From Escherichia marmotae (GTDB lineage Bacteria > Pseudomonadota > Gammaproteobacteria > Enterobacterales > Enterobacteriaceae), in the NCBI RefSeq assembly GCF_002900365.1, contig NZ_CP025979.1, positions 868,001 through 932,000 on the forward strand: DNA of 64,000 bases, in the 5' to 3' direction. Shown here piece by piece: positions 10,515 to 18,612 of the stretch. Position 1 is the first letter of the stretch; each line of letters starts with the position of its first letter. A program made the position numbers and the translations under genes. The notes beneath the pieces are model-generated. The model saw only the letters and a program-made list of their open reading frames with translations, did not search any database and was not told where the DNA came from.

Positions 10515-10544
10515 AAAATGGCGCTGTAAAAGGCGCCATTTTTT
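10515..10544 (+). terminator. Rho-independent terminator after fdnGHI
   Basis: AATGGCGC near 10517-10524 and GCGCCATT at 10533-10540 form an 8-bp stem with a short A-rich loop, followed by a T run to 10544. It lies 22 bp past the fdnI stop. Confidence 0.85.
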
Positions 10545-10570
10545 ATTGTAGATAACGTGCACTTTGTTCA

Positions 10571-10672
10571 TGCCGGATGCGGCGTGAACGCCTTATCCGG
10601 CCTACAAACCGTTCAAATCCAATAGATTGCAGTGAAAGTGTAGGCCTGATAAGCGTAGCGCATCGGGCAATG
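10571..10672. repeat. BIME (paired REP) between fdnI and yddM
   Basis: A REP unit at 10571-10606 (GCCGGATGCGGCGTGAACG, then CTTATCCGGC) and an inverted partner at about 10641-10672 (AGGCCTGATAAGCGTAGCG) flank a short spacer. It separates the convergent ends of fdnI and yddM. Confidence 0.85.
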
Positions 10673-10720
10673 TTGCGTTTGTCATCAGTTTCAAATGGCG
10701 CTTTATAAGGTGCCATTTTT

Positions 10721-11005
10721 TTATTGCGTAACCAGACGGCGCAGTCGCGACACATCCACCGTTTTTTCAGCCTCTGCCAGGCTCCAGGCGTTTTGCAGAT
10801 TCAGCCACATTTGCGGCGAACTGCCGATCACCACGGAAAGTTTAATCGCCATTTCTGGTGTCAAAGCTGCTTTTCCGGTCAGCAATCGGCTTGCCGTTGA
10901 GGGCGCAATTTCCATTGCTCTGGCAAACTCGCGCAGGCTGACATTAAGTTCGTCCAGTGATTCCTGAATAATGTCCCCCGGGCGGGGATGATTGGCCATT
11001 TTCAT
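10721..11005 (-). CDS. yddM: HigA-type HTH antitoxin YddM
   Basis: This is a 94-residue XRE-family protein resembling the HigA/VapI antitoxins. The helix-turn-helix is at about residues 20-60 ([20 protein letters not shown]). Its ATG shares one base with the stop of the upstream toxin gene (TGATG at 11003-11007), so the two are translationally coupled, with toxin first as in hig loci. By family it should bind and neutralise the toxin and repress the shared promoter. That this pair acts as a toxin-antitoxin system is inferred from family and layout. Confidence 0.9.
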
Positions 11006-11283
11006 CAGTGATAGTCCTCGTAATCCAGTATGTATGCATCGCCATTGACGAATTCAAATGTGATTCGCCAGTTGCCCGAGACAGATATCGTCCAAATTTC
11101 ATCGCGATCGCCGCTTAACGGGTGTAGTCGGTAACCGGGCATATCGATATCAGCAAGACAGCTTGCTGCATCAATTACAGCGAGTCGGTGGCGTAATCGT
11201 TTGACTTGCGTCGGTATAACGCCGGAGGTTTTGCCGAGAAGAAACAAGTCACGCAATCCCTTGTGTCTGAAATTCATTATCAT
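11005..11283 (-). CDS. HigB/RelE-family toxin partner of yddM
   Basis: This protein of about 92 residues has the compact HigB fold. [13 protein letters not shown] at the N-terminus and [21 protein letters not shown] at the C-terminus are typical of RelE-superfamily ribosome-dependent mRNA endonucleases. Start choice: ATG at 11283 has an AAGG Shine-Dalgarno eight bases away. GTG at 11286 and ATG at 11277 are alternatives. It immediately precedes yddM and overlaps it by one base. No active-site disruption is obvious. Toxicity is a family-based inference. Confidence 0.8.
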
Positions 11284-11468
11284 CACTTCATCCTTGTTCC
11301 TTTCGAAGGAACACTATCACTATTGTTCCGTGCAGCGCAACAAATTTCGCTACGTTTTCGCGAATTGTGAGGGGAAAGATCGGGGAGGAAAAGAAGAAGA
11401 GTGAAATTGCGGAAAGCGTCTCGCAAAACAGGCTGCGACCCGAACATGGCAGTCGCAGCAAAGGACTC

Positions 11469-12479
11469 TTAGCGACGGAAATCAATCACCATACGGCCAC
11501 GGATTTTACCTTCTTCCATCTCGGTAAAGATGGTGTTGATGTCCGCTAACGGACGCAGGGCGACTTTTGGCACCACTTTACCTTCGGCGGCAAACTGGAA
11601 GGCTTCGGTTAAATCCTGGCGCGTGCCGACCAGCGAACCTACGACTTCAATGCCATCCAGCACCAGCCGTGGAATATCAAGACTCATAGATTCCGGCGGT
11701 AGACCTACAGCCACGACACGCCCACCTGCGCGAACGGCGTCGACCGCCGAGTTAAATGCGGCTTTTGCTACCGCCGTCACCACCGCGGCATGAGCGCCAC
11801 CGGTTTTCTCTTGCACAATTTTGGCAGCATCTTCAGAGCGTGAGTTAATTGCTAAATCAGCGCCCATCTCGGTCGCCAGTTTCAGTTGCTCATCATTGAC
11901 ATCAATGGCGATCACTTTGGCGTTAAAGACATTCTTCGCATATTGCAGGGCGAGGTTGCCCAGACCGCCAAGACCGTAGATAGCAATCCACTGCCCGGGG
12001 CGAATTTTTGACAGTTTCACCGCTTTATAGGTGGTGACGCCCGCGCAGGTAATGCTGCTGGCGGCAGCCGAGTCCAGGCCATCCGGCACTTTGACCGCGT
12101 AATCAGCGACCACGATGCACTCTTCAGCCATCCCGCCATCAACGCTGTATCCGGCATTTTTAACTGAACGGCAGAGGGTTTCGTTGCCGCTGTTACAGTA
12201 TTCGCAATGACCGCATCCTTCAAAGAACCATGCTACGCTTGCGCGATCGCCTGGTTTCAATGAAGTTACTCCAGGGCCAACTTCCGCCACCACACCAATG
12301 CCTTCGTGCCCCAGAATTACGCCGGTCTTATCACCAAAATCGCCATTCTTAACATGAAGATCGGTATGACATACACCACAACACTCCATTTTTAACAGAG
12401 CTTCACCGTGTTTCAGTGAGCGCAGCGTTTTATCCGTAACGTCAACATGATGATCCTTCGTAACAACCGCAGCCTTCAT
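11469..12479 (-). CDS. adhP: Propanol-preferring alcohol dehydrogenase
   Basis: This is a zinc-dependent medium-chain alcohol dehydrogenase of 336 residues that oxidises short-chain alcohols with NAD. Catalytic zinc ligands are visible in CCGVCHTDLH (about residues 33-42) and GHEG (about 57-60). The four-cysteine structural zinc site lies in CGHCEYCNSGNETLC (about 88-102). The NAD-binding motif GLGGLGNLALQYA is at about 169-180. The start MKAAVVTKDH at 12479 follows a good Shine-Dalgarno (GGAGG). A longer in-frame start at 12509 is not used by relatives. The gene is monocistronic in appearance. Confidence 0.96.
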   Translation of the reverse strand: MKAAVVTKDHHVDVTDKTLRSLKHGEALLKMECCGVCHTDLHVKNGDFGDKTGVILGHEGIGVVAEVGPGVTSLKPGDRASVAWFFEGCGHCEYCNSGNETLCRSVKNAGYSVDGGMAEECIVVADYAVKVPDGLDSAAASSITCAGVTTYKAVKLSKIRPGQWIAIYGLGGLGNLALQYAKNVFNAKVIAIDVNDEQLKLATEMGADLAINSRSEDAAKIVQEKTGGAHAAVVTAVAKAAFNSAVDAVRAGGRVVAVGLPPESMSLDIPRLVLDGIEVVGSLVGTRQDLTEAFQFAAEGKVVPKVALRPLADINTIFTEMEEGKIRGRMVIDFRR

Positions 12480-12575
12480 AGTTCCTCCTTTTCGGATGAT
12501 GTTCTGCATAGCAGGTGAGGCAAATGAGATTTATTCGCCACTACCCAGTATGGATGAGATCTGAAAAAGGGAGAG

Positions 12576-12607
12576 AAAAATTGCCCGGCAGTGTTCACTA
12601 CCGGGCA
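12576..12607 (-). terminator. Rho-independent terminator of maeA
   Basis: GCCCGG near 12583-12588 and CCGGGC near 12602-12607 pair across a 13-base interval. On the minus strand the stem is followed by a U tract (A run at 12576-12580). It sits just past the maeA stop. Confidence 0.85.
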
Positions 12608-12612
12608 GAGAC

Positions 12613-14310
12613 TTAGATGGAAGTACGACGGTAGTCGCGGTATTCGGCTTGCCAGAAATTATCGTCAATGGCTTGTTGCAAAGCTTCAGCGGAGGTTTTC
12701 ACCGCCACGCCTTGTTGCTGAGCCATTTTGCCGACCGCAAAAGCTATAGCCCGGGAGACTTTCTGAATATCTTTTAGTTCCGGCAATACCAGACCTTCGC
12801 CGTTCAGCACCAGAGGAGAATACTGCGCCAGGGTTTCACTTGCCGACATCAACATCTCATCGGTGATGCGTGACGCGCCGGAAGCAATAACGCCCAGCCC
12901 GATCCCCGGGAAGATAAAGGCGTTGTTACACTGGGCGATAGGGTAGATTTTATCTTTCCATACCACGGGATTAAACGGGCTGCCAGTGGCGACCAGCGCA
13001 TTACCTTCGGTCCAGGCAATAATGTCCTGCGGCGTGGCTTCGACGCGTGATGTCGGGTTAGAGAGAGGCATCACGATTGGGCGTGGGCAATGCTTGTGCA
13101 TTTCGCGGATGATCTCTTCCGTAAACAGCCCGGCCTGTCCGGAGACGCCAATCAGAATATCCGGTTTGACATTGCGCACCACATCGAGCAGTGACAGCAC
13201 ATCGCTGTCGGTATCCCAGCCGCTGAGATTGTCCCGCTTCTGCACCAGTTTGGTCTGGAAAGGCAGCAGATTTGGCATCTTGTCGGTCAGCAGGCCAAAG
13301 CGATCGACCATAAACACTTTCTGCCGCGCCGCTTCCTCGCTTAATCCTTCGCGCTGGGTCTGGGCGATGATCATCTCCGCAATGCCGCATCCCGCAGAGC
13401 CAGCGCCGAGGAAGACGATTTTTTTCTCGCTTAACTGACCACCCGCCGCGCGACTGGCTGCTATCAGCGTTCCGACCGTTACCGCGGCGGTCCCCTGAAT
13501 GTCATCATTAAAGGAACATATTTCATTGCGATAACGGTTCAGCAGCGGCATCGCGTTTTTCTGTGCGAAATCTTCAAACTGCAGCAACACGTCAGGCCAG
13601 CGTTGCTTCACGGCCTGGATAAATTCATCAACAAATTCATAGTATTCGTCGTCGGTGATACGCGGGTTCCGCCAGCCCATATACAGCGGGTCGTTAAGCA
13701 GTTGCTGATTGTTGGTGCCAACGTCCAATACTACCGGCAGCGTATACGCCGGGCTGATGCCGCCACAGGCGGTATAGAGCGACAGTTTACCGATTGGAAT
13801 GCCCATCCCGCCGATACCCTGATCACCCAGGCCCAGGATACGTTCGCCATCCGTCACCACAATCACTTTAATGTTGTGATTCGGCACGTTTTGCAGGATG
13901 TCGTCCATATTGTGGCGGTTCTGGTAAGAGATAAACACGCCGCGCGAACGACGGTAGATCTCGGAGAAACGTTCACAGGCCGCGCCGACGGTTGGGGTAT
14001 AAATGACGGGCATCATCTCATCAAGATGATTGTTCACCAGGCGGTAGAAGAGGGTTTCGTTGGTGTCCTGGATGTTACGCAGGTAGATGTGTTTGTCGAT
14101 TTCGGTTTTGAATCCCTGATACTGGATCCACGCACGTTCCGCTTGTTCTTCGATGGTTTCGACCACTTCCGGCAGTAACCCCAGCAGGTTGAAGTTACGG
14201 CGTTCTTCCATGCTGAAGGCACTGCCTTTATTCAACAACGGAAATTCCAGCAGTACAGGGCCAGCGTAAGGAATATAAAGCGAACGCTGTTTTTTTGTTT
14301 TTGGTTCCAT
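12613..14310 (-). CDS. maeA: NAD-dependent malic enzyme
   Basis: This enzyme oxidatively decarboxylates malate to pyruvate, making NADH. The start MEPKTKKQ at 14310 gives 565 residues, the family length. A longer frame to 14337 adds nine unconserved residues. Family signatures visible are YTPTVGAACERFSEIYR (about residues 104-120), the dinucleotide-binding FLGAGSAGCGIAEMI (about 310-324), metal-ligand acidic residues in FEDFAQKNA, and PLSNPTSRVEATP (about 420). The gene is intact. It lies downstream of sra and ends in a strong hairpin. Confidence 0.96.
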   Translation of the reverse strand: MEPKTKKQRSLYIPYAGPVLLEFPLLNKGSAFSMEERRNFNLLGLLPEVVETIEEQAERAWIQYQGFKTEIDKHIYLRNIQDTNETLFYRLVNNHLDEMMPVIYTPTVGAACERFSEIYRRSRGVFISYQNRHNMDDILQNVPNHNIKVIVVTDGERILGLGDQGIGGMGIPIGKLSLYTACGGISPAYTLPVVLDVGTNNQQLLNDPLYMGWRNPRITDDEYYEFVDEFIQAVKQRWPDVLLQFEDFAQKNAMPLLNRYRNEICSFNDDIQGTAAVTVGTLIAASRAAGGQLSEKKIVFLGAGSAGCGIAEMIIAQTQREGLSEEAARQKVFMVDRFGLLTDKMPNLLPFQTKLVQKRDNLSGWDTDSDVLSLLDVVRNVKPDILIGVSGQAGLFTEEIIREMHKHCPRPIVMPLSNPTSRVEATPQDIIAWTEGNALVATGSPFNPVVWKDKIYPIAQCNNAFIFPGIGLGVIASGASRITDEMLMSASETLAQYSPLVLNGEGLVLPELKDIQKVSRAIAFAVGKMAQQQGVAVKTSAEALQQAIDDNFWQAEYRDYRRTSI

Positions 14311-14404
14311 GTCACTCACTCTTTTTTGAATATCCATCCCTGGGGCGCTTTTATCGTCTTTGCTTTACCGCCAGGGCGTCGGCCCAAGTATAAAGCAGAT
14401 AAAA

Positions 14405-14434
14405 ACAAAAACACCATTGCGCTGGCAATGGTGT
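14405..14434 (-). terminator. Rho-independent terminator of sra
   Basis: A perfect 9-bp inverted repeat, ACACCATTG (14411-14419) with CAATGGTGT (14426-14434), is followed on the minus strand by a U-rich tract. It lies about 30 bp past the sra stop. Confidence 0.9.
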
Positions 14435-14465
14435 TTAATCGTCATTGAGGACGGATTGTTAAAAC

Positions 14466-14603
14466 TTACTTTTCAGCGGGGCGTTTTCTGCCTGTTGGGT
14501 TATTTACCACGCTGGATTTGTCACCTTCGGTAACTATTTTGCGCTGGTTAGATATTTTATGATCCAGTCCAAGAATATGACGGGCCTGACGGTTCGATTT
14601 CAT
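14466..14603 (-). CDS. sra: Stationary-phase ribosome-associated protein Sra
   Basis: This is a 45-residue basic protein, too short for routine ORF calling, translated from ATG at 14603 to TAA at 14466 ([17 protein letters not shown]...). It is the protein formerly called ribosomal protein S22/RpsV, found on 30S subunits in stationary phase. The high Lys/Arg content fits RNA binding. It has its own terminator at 14405-14434 and lies between bdm and maeA, the standard location. Confidence 0.95.
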
Positions 14604-14693
14604 TTTAACTCCTCAATCCTGTTACTAGTTTTAAGGACAATTCGCCAAAGCGAAGAAACGTAACCCCTAAGGTTGCGGATCAAGCATAGCAGC

Positions 14694-14909
14694 TTAAAGT
14701 GTAGGGTGCTGGCCACTGACCACATAATTAATAGTTTGCTGGTAGATATCACTGAGGATGTCGTTATCAGAAGCTTCCAGCCATTTGGTCAGCTCCATGA
14801 GAATATCATCTTCAGTGACAACACCGTGCTCTGCCCGAAGGCCTTGCTCAATGGCGTTAACCAGAGCGGGTTCTGCGGTGGAATTTGCTGCCTGATAATA
14901 AGTAAACAT
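14694..14909 (-). CDS. bdm: Biofilm-dependent modulation protein Bdm
   Basis: This is a small 71-residue acidic cytoplasmic protein, an osmoresponsive and Rcs-controlled factor whose mRNA is a known RNase III target. The start MFTYYQAANS at 14909 has a strong AAGGAGG Shine-Dalgarno just upstream. The longer frame to 14972 is rejected. It is divergent from osmC, and a candidate Rcs box lies about 100 bp upstream. Confidence 0.94.
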   Translation of the reverse strand: MFTYYQAANSTAEPALVNAIEQGLRAEHGVVTEDDILMELTKWLEASDNDILSDIYQQTINYVVSGQHPTL

Positions 14910-15231
14910 AGTGATCCTCCTTGTCTGTGTATTTATGGTGTCTGCTACGCCTCGCAGATTTATAAAGCACATTCAGCATGGCAAATATTTATTGTCTCGT
15001 TACCAGGAATAATCCTGGTTGGTGATTTTTATATTTTAAATGCATGATGTTATTGGTTTTTATTTGTTGGGGTATCGTTTTAATCCTATATTTCCAGACA
15101 TCCGGTGCGGTCATTCCATTTAAATGCGCAGGTGATTTTTTTAGCCGGTTTAATTCGGAATATCCTGCTTATCCTCTTGCTGTTTCTCCCGTAGTCTATA
15201 ATTTCCTTTTTAAGCCCACAGGAGAGCAACA
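14910..15231. promoter_or_regulatory. Divergent bdm/osmC control region with two Rcs-like boxes
   Basis: The 322-bp gap holds promoters for bdm (left) and osmC (right). At 15001-15019 the near-palindrome CCAGGAATAATCCTGG resembles the RcsAB box (TAAGAATATTCCTA). At 15154-15167 TTCGGAATATCCTG is the second such box, upstream of osmC. Both genes are known Rcs targets. Exact -35/-10 elements were not assigned. A short plus-strand ORF inside (15044-15235) has no protein-like features. Confidence 0.55.
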
Positions 15232-15663
15232 ATGACAATCCATAAGAAAGGTCAGGCACACTGGGAAGGCGATATCAAACGCGGGAAGGGAACAGTATCT
15301 ACCGAGAGCGGTGTGCTGAACCAACAACCGTATGGGTTTAACACGCGTTTTGAAGGCGCAAAAGGAACCAACCCGGAAGAGCTGATTGGTGCAGCACATG
15401 CCGCTTGTTTCTCGATGGCGCTTTCATTAATGCTGGGGGAAGCGGGATTCACACCAACATCGATTGATACCACTGCCGATGTATCACTGGATAAAGTGGA
15501 TGCTGGTTTTGCGATTACTAAAATTGCACTGAAAAGCGAAGTCGCCGTTCCGGGCATTGATGCTTCCACCTTTGACGGTATTATCCAGAAAGCAAAAGCA
15601 GGATGTCCGGTTTCTCAGGTACTGAAAGCGGAAATTACGCTGGATTACCAGGTGAAAGCATAA
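15232..15663 (+). CDS. osmC: Osmotically inducible peroxiredoxin OsmC
   Basis: This is a 143-residue peroxidase that reduces organic hydroperoxides. The two reactive cysteines of the OsmC/Ohr fold are visible: one in AAHAACFSMALS (about residue 59) and one in KAGCPVSQVLKAE (about 125). The Shine-Dalgarno AGGAGAG precedes ATG at 15232. The gene has its own upstream region and is followed by a REP-like hairpin. In K-12 the ddp D-ala-D-ala dipeptide operon follows. Here an omptin gene occupies that position. Confidence 0.97.
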   Translation: MTIHKKGQAHWEGDIKRGKGTVSTESGVLNQQPYGFNTRFEGAKGTNPEELIGAAHAACFSMALSLMLGEAGFTPTSIDTTADVSLDKVDAGFAITKIALKSEVAVPGIDASTFDGIIQKAKAGCPVSQVLKAEITLDYQVKA

Positions 15664-15669
15664 ATTCTC

Positions 15670-15691
15670 GCCGGATGATGCGTCATCCGGC
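15670..15691. terminator. REP-like hairpin after osmC
   Basis: GCCGGATGA and TCATCCGGC form a perfect 9-bp stem with a TGCG loop, directly after the osmC stop. No clear U run follows, so it may be a REP half-site as much as a terminator. Confidence 0.6.
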
Positions 15692-15983
15692 AAGTTATCT
15701 ACACAAATACTTTGTCCTTATCCCAATGAGATCTCGTATTTAAACCGCATCTTTATTCTGCTCATTATCCCCTCTGCTCATAAAAAATCATTATTGCATC
15801 AGGTTGTGAATTTATACTTCGTTCAGAATATCAGTAAATATTGGGTTATTTATGTTTTCTGTTTGATGGTGCGAATCATATGTGCCATTGTAAGACTTAG
15901 TTAATTTTAACCAATTCAAATCTATTTAAATTAATTCAATTCAATTAATTTGCTAATTGATATTGTTCAATAAGGATGAAGCC
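15692..15983. other. AT-rich region upstream of the omptin gene
   Basis: About 290 bp of strikingly AT-rich DNA, with runs such as TTAATTTTAACC and repeated AATTCAA/TTTAAAT blocks at 15900-15955. It contains no credible ORF other than the omptin start region. Such composition suggests H-NS silencing and horizontal acquisition. Promoter elements could not be fixed. Confidence 0.5.
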
Positions 15984-16907
15984 ATGTCGGTGAAAAAGGT
16001 CTCTTTTTTTATTGTGTTAATTTATCTAAGCCAGTATGCAAGTGCATCTTCAGAATTTAATTTCTCACCTGACAGTGTTTTTGTTGATGCTTCTCTTTCA
16101 TTTCTGAATGGTGAGTCAGGTGAGTTTGTCTATAGTAATGGTGGCACACTTAGCCAACTGGACTGGAAAATTCAAAATACGCCCATTGTTAAAATGGGCG
16201 TAACCTGGGATGCAGTCTCATGGCTGACTCTTAATGCCAACGGCTGGACGACGCTTGCCTCTGCCGGTGCGCTAATGGATGATTATGACTGGCTGGAACC
16301 GGGGCAACAACACTGGAGCGATTGGTCACATCATCCTGCAACACGGTTAAATTTTGCAAATCAGTTTGATCTCAATATAACAGGTTGGTTTTTAAAGGAA
16401 CAAAACTACCAATTAGGCGCTGTGTTAGGCTATCAGGAGACGCGTTTCAGTTGGTTGGCGAAAGGCGGTTACTATAGTTATGACAATGGTGCCGACATTA
16501 GTGATATTCCTCATGACCAAAAAGTTATTGGTTACCAACAAAAATTCAGCGCTCCCTATTTAGGTCTTTCTGGTAAATATATCTACCATGATTTTGATAT
16601 TATAACGCAATTTAAATATAGCGCCAGGGGAGAAGGGAAAGGCACAGATCAGCATTACTTGAGCAACATTACATTTAAAGATAAAGTATCTAACCAAAAA
16701 TATTACTCAGGTCTTATTAACGTGGGGTATAACATTAATCCACAGGCGCGTATTTTTACAGAAATATCATGGAGTAGATTCTCTAATGATGTTGGTAACA
16801 CAACAATTTATCATAAAGAAAATGGTGAACGTGTAAAAGATAAAGATTCACCAGGGATGCAGAATTATAATTACATTATTGGTGCGGGTATTATGTACAG
16901 ATTTTAA
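15984..16907 (+). CDS. Omptin-family outer-membrane protease
   Basis: This 307-residue precursor is of the OmpT/OmpP/Pla/SopA family, ten-stranded beta-barrel aspartyl-type endoproteases that cleave next to basic residues in host peptides such as plasminogen and cathelicidins. The start at 15984 (MSVKKVSFF) has a GGATGA Shine-Dalgarno. The upstream start at 15957 is less likely. A signal peptide ends near SASA/SSEF. The catalytic residues correspond to OmpT Asp83 and Asp85 (LMDDYDWL) and to Asp210-His212 (GTDQHY). The C-terminal MYRF is an outer-membrane signature. The gene is AT-rich relative to its neighbours and absent from the K-12 locus, so it was probably acquired. It ends opposite the dosP remnant, separated by a shared hairpin. 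It is not ompT itself, being clearly divergent in sequence. Confidence 0.88.
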   Translation: MSVKKVSFFIVLIYLSQYASASSEFNFSPDSVFVDASLSFLNGESGEFVYSNGGTLSQLDWKIQNTPIVKMGVTWDAVSWLTLNANGWTTLASAGALMDDYDWLEPGQQHWSDWSHHPATRLNFANQFDLNITGWFLKEQNYQLGAVLGYQETRFSWLAKGGYYSYDNGADISDIPHDQKVIGYQQKFSAPYLGLSGKYIYHDFDIITQFKYSARGEGKGTDQHYLSNITFKDKVSNQKYYSGLINVGYNINPQARIFTEISWSRFSNDVGNTTIYHKENGERVKDKDSPGMQNYNYIIGAGIMYRF

Positions 16908-16946
16908 TATAGCGGCGCGCAAATAGCTTAATACGAATACATGAAA

Positions 16947-16972
16947 TCTTGCCCGCCAGTGCGGGCAAGATT
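16947..16972. terminator. Bidirectional terminator between omptin and dosP remnant
   Basis: CTTGCCCGC and GCGGGCAAG form a 9-bp stem with a CAGT loop, followed by an AT-rich stretch. It sits between the convergent gene ends. Confidence 0.75.
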
Positions 16973-16974
16973 TA

Positions 16975-18612
16975 CTAAACGTCGATTTGAAGCGGTAGTG
17001 CAGTAGACATCCAGACAGAGATCTCTTCGGCGGGTAAAGGGCGTGAGAAGAAATAGCCCTGAATAACGGGGCAGTGGATCTTGCGTAACATCTCAAACTG
17101 TTCTTTTGTTTCTACACCTTCAGCCACTACGGTTAAGTTCAGGCTTTGTCCAATGCCGGTAATGGCTTCTAACAAGGCGCGAATGCGTTTTTCAGTCAGA
17201 CAACGATCGACAAAACTTTTATCAATTTTGATTTCTGTTACCGGCAGGCTGACTAAGCGTGATAAACCAGAAAAGCCGGTGCCGAAATCATCGACGGATA
17301 AACCTACACCCATATCCCGCAGGATCTGGATGCGTTTAAAGATCTCCGTATCGTGTTCCATCATCATGCTTTCGGTGATTTCCACTGTTAGCTGGTGGCC
17401 GTCAATCGCCCAGGCTTCCATCGCGTCGGAAACCTGATTGGGTAGTTGATTACTGCGAAAATGCAGCGCAGACAAGTTAACGGATAACGCCGGGATGTGA
17501 ATATTCTGGCTATGCCATTCTGCTAACTGGCGACAGGCTTCAGCGATGACCCAGCGACCAATGTTTTCAATTTCACCAATCTCTTCCGCGAGGGGAATAA
17601 ACCGGGAAGGGGGAACATGACCATGCTGTGGATCGTACCAGCGAGCAAGTGCTTCAAGACCGTACAGTTCACCCGTTTCCGCGAAGATCTGCGGCTGGTA
17701 AACCAGTTTCAACTGGTTGTTGCTGATCGCTTCTTTCAGCGCCGCACCTAATACCAGCCGCTCTTTAACCATTTCGTTCATTGTCGGACTAAAGAACTGC
17801 CAGCCGTTGCCGCCATTTTTGCGAATGAAATCCATCGCATTGTGGGCGGTAGAAAGCAGGTAGTCACGGTTTTTGCCAACGTCGTAACTGATACCAATGC
17901 TTAAGGTTAAAGGAAAAGGTTGATCGTCAATGATGACCGGCTTTCTAATGATGTTGCGTAGCTCATCAGCGATTTGGGTAATGTTGCTTACTTCATCCTC
18001 CAGGCTAATGAGGACAAACTGTGCACCTTCAACGCGGCAGAGATACTGATCGGGTTTGAGTTTTTCGCGAAAACGATTAACGACCTCTAACAATGCCTGA
18101 TCGGCCCACGCGTAGCCGAGGCTGTCGATCACATCCTGAATATGGTCGACGCCAATAAGATACACCACCGGAGAGACGGCTCTATCGACCAGGTCATCAA
18201 GATAATTGTGCAGATTATTGCGATTTGGCAGACCGGTCATCGGATCAAACTGAATTAGCTGTTCGATGTGCTGGCGGCTTTTCTCCTGTTCCAGCGCCAG
18301 TGCGGCCATATGCTGGCTGATATCTGCCACACGTTCGACAAATGCACTGGTTTCTGTTCCTGCCGCGGTCTTGATTTGCAGTATCCCCGCAGGCGCACCA
18401 TCACGCTGGCGAATGGTGACAGCCCAGCTTTGTGCATTCTTTACATCTACCTCATGAGAGGACGATGCCCAATGCACTGGCATCCCATTACGCAATGCAT
18501 ACAGCGATACGTGTGATTCATGAAGAATGGATTCAATATTACGGCAAATGATTTCACCCATTTCGTGAAACGGTGGGCTACTGCACATGGCAGCGAGGAT
18601 GTTGGTTTGGTT
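16975..18612 (-). pseudogene. dosP: 5'-truncated DosP cyclic-di-GMP phosphodiesterase
   Basis: This is the C-terminal two thirds of the oxygen-sensing phosphodiesterase DosP. The open frame from ATG at 18588 encodes 537 residues: a GAF-like region, a degenerate GGDEF domain (about residues 130-270) and an EAL domain (about 290-530; GLEALARW, VNLSALHF, DDFGTGFSGLSRL and VVAEGVE are visible). The full protein is about 799 residues and begins with two PAS domains, the first binding haem. Both are missing. Reading upstream of 18588 the frame gives N-I-L-A-A-M, internal DosP sequence, until about 18611, where it abruptly becomes dosC. A deletion therefore joined dosC to the middle of dosP. The EAL residues look intact, so an unsensed phosphodiesterase could still be made by reinitiation at 18588. 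Confidence 0.9.

Noticed and set aside
13603..14178. 191-codon plus-strand ORF over maeA
   Set aside because: Antisense shadow of maeA.
15044..15235. 63-codon hydrophobic plus-strand ORF upstream of osmC
   Set aside because: Overlaps the osmC promoters and Rcs box and the osmC start; no conserved homologue known to me.
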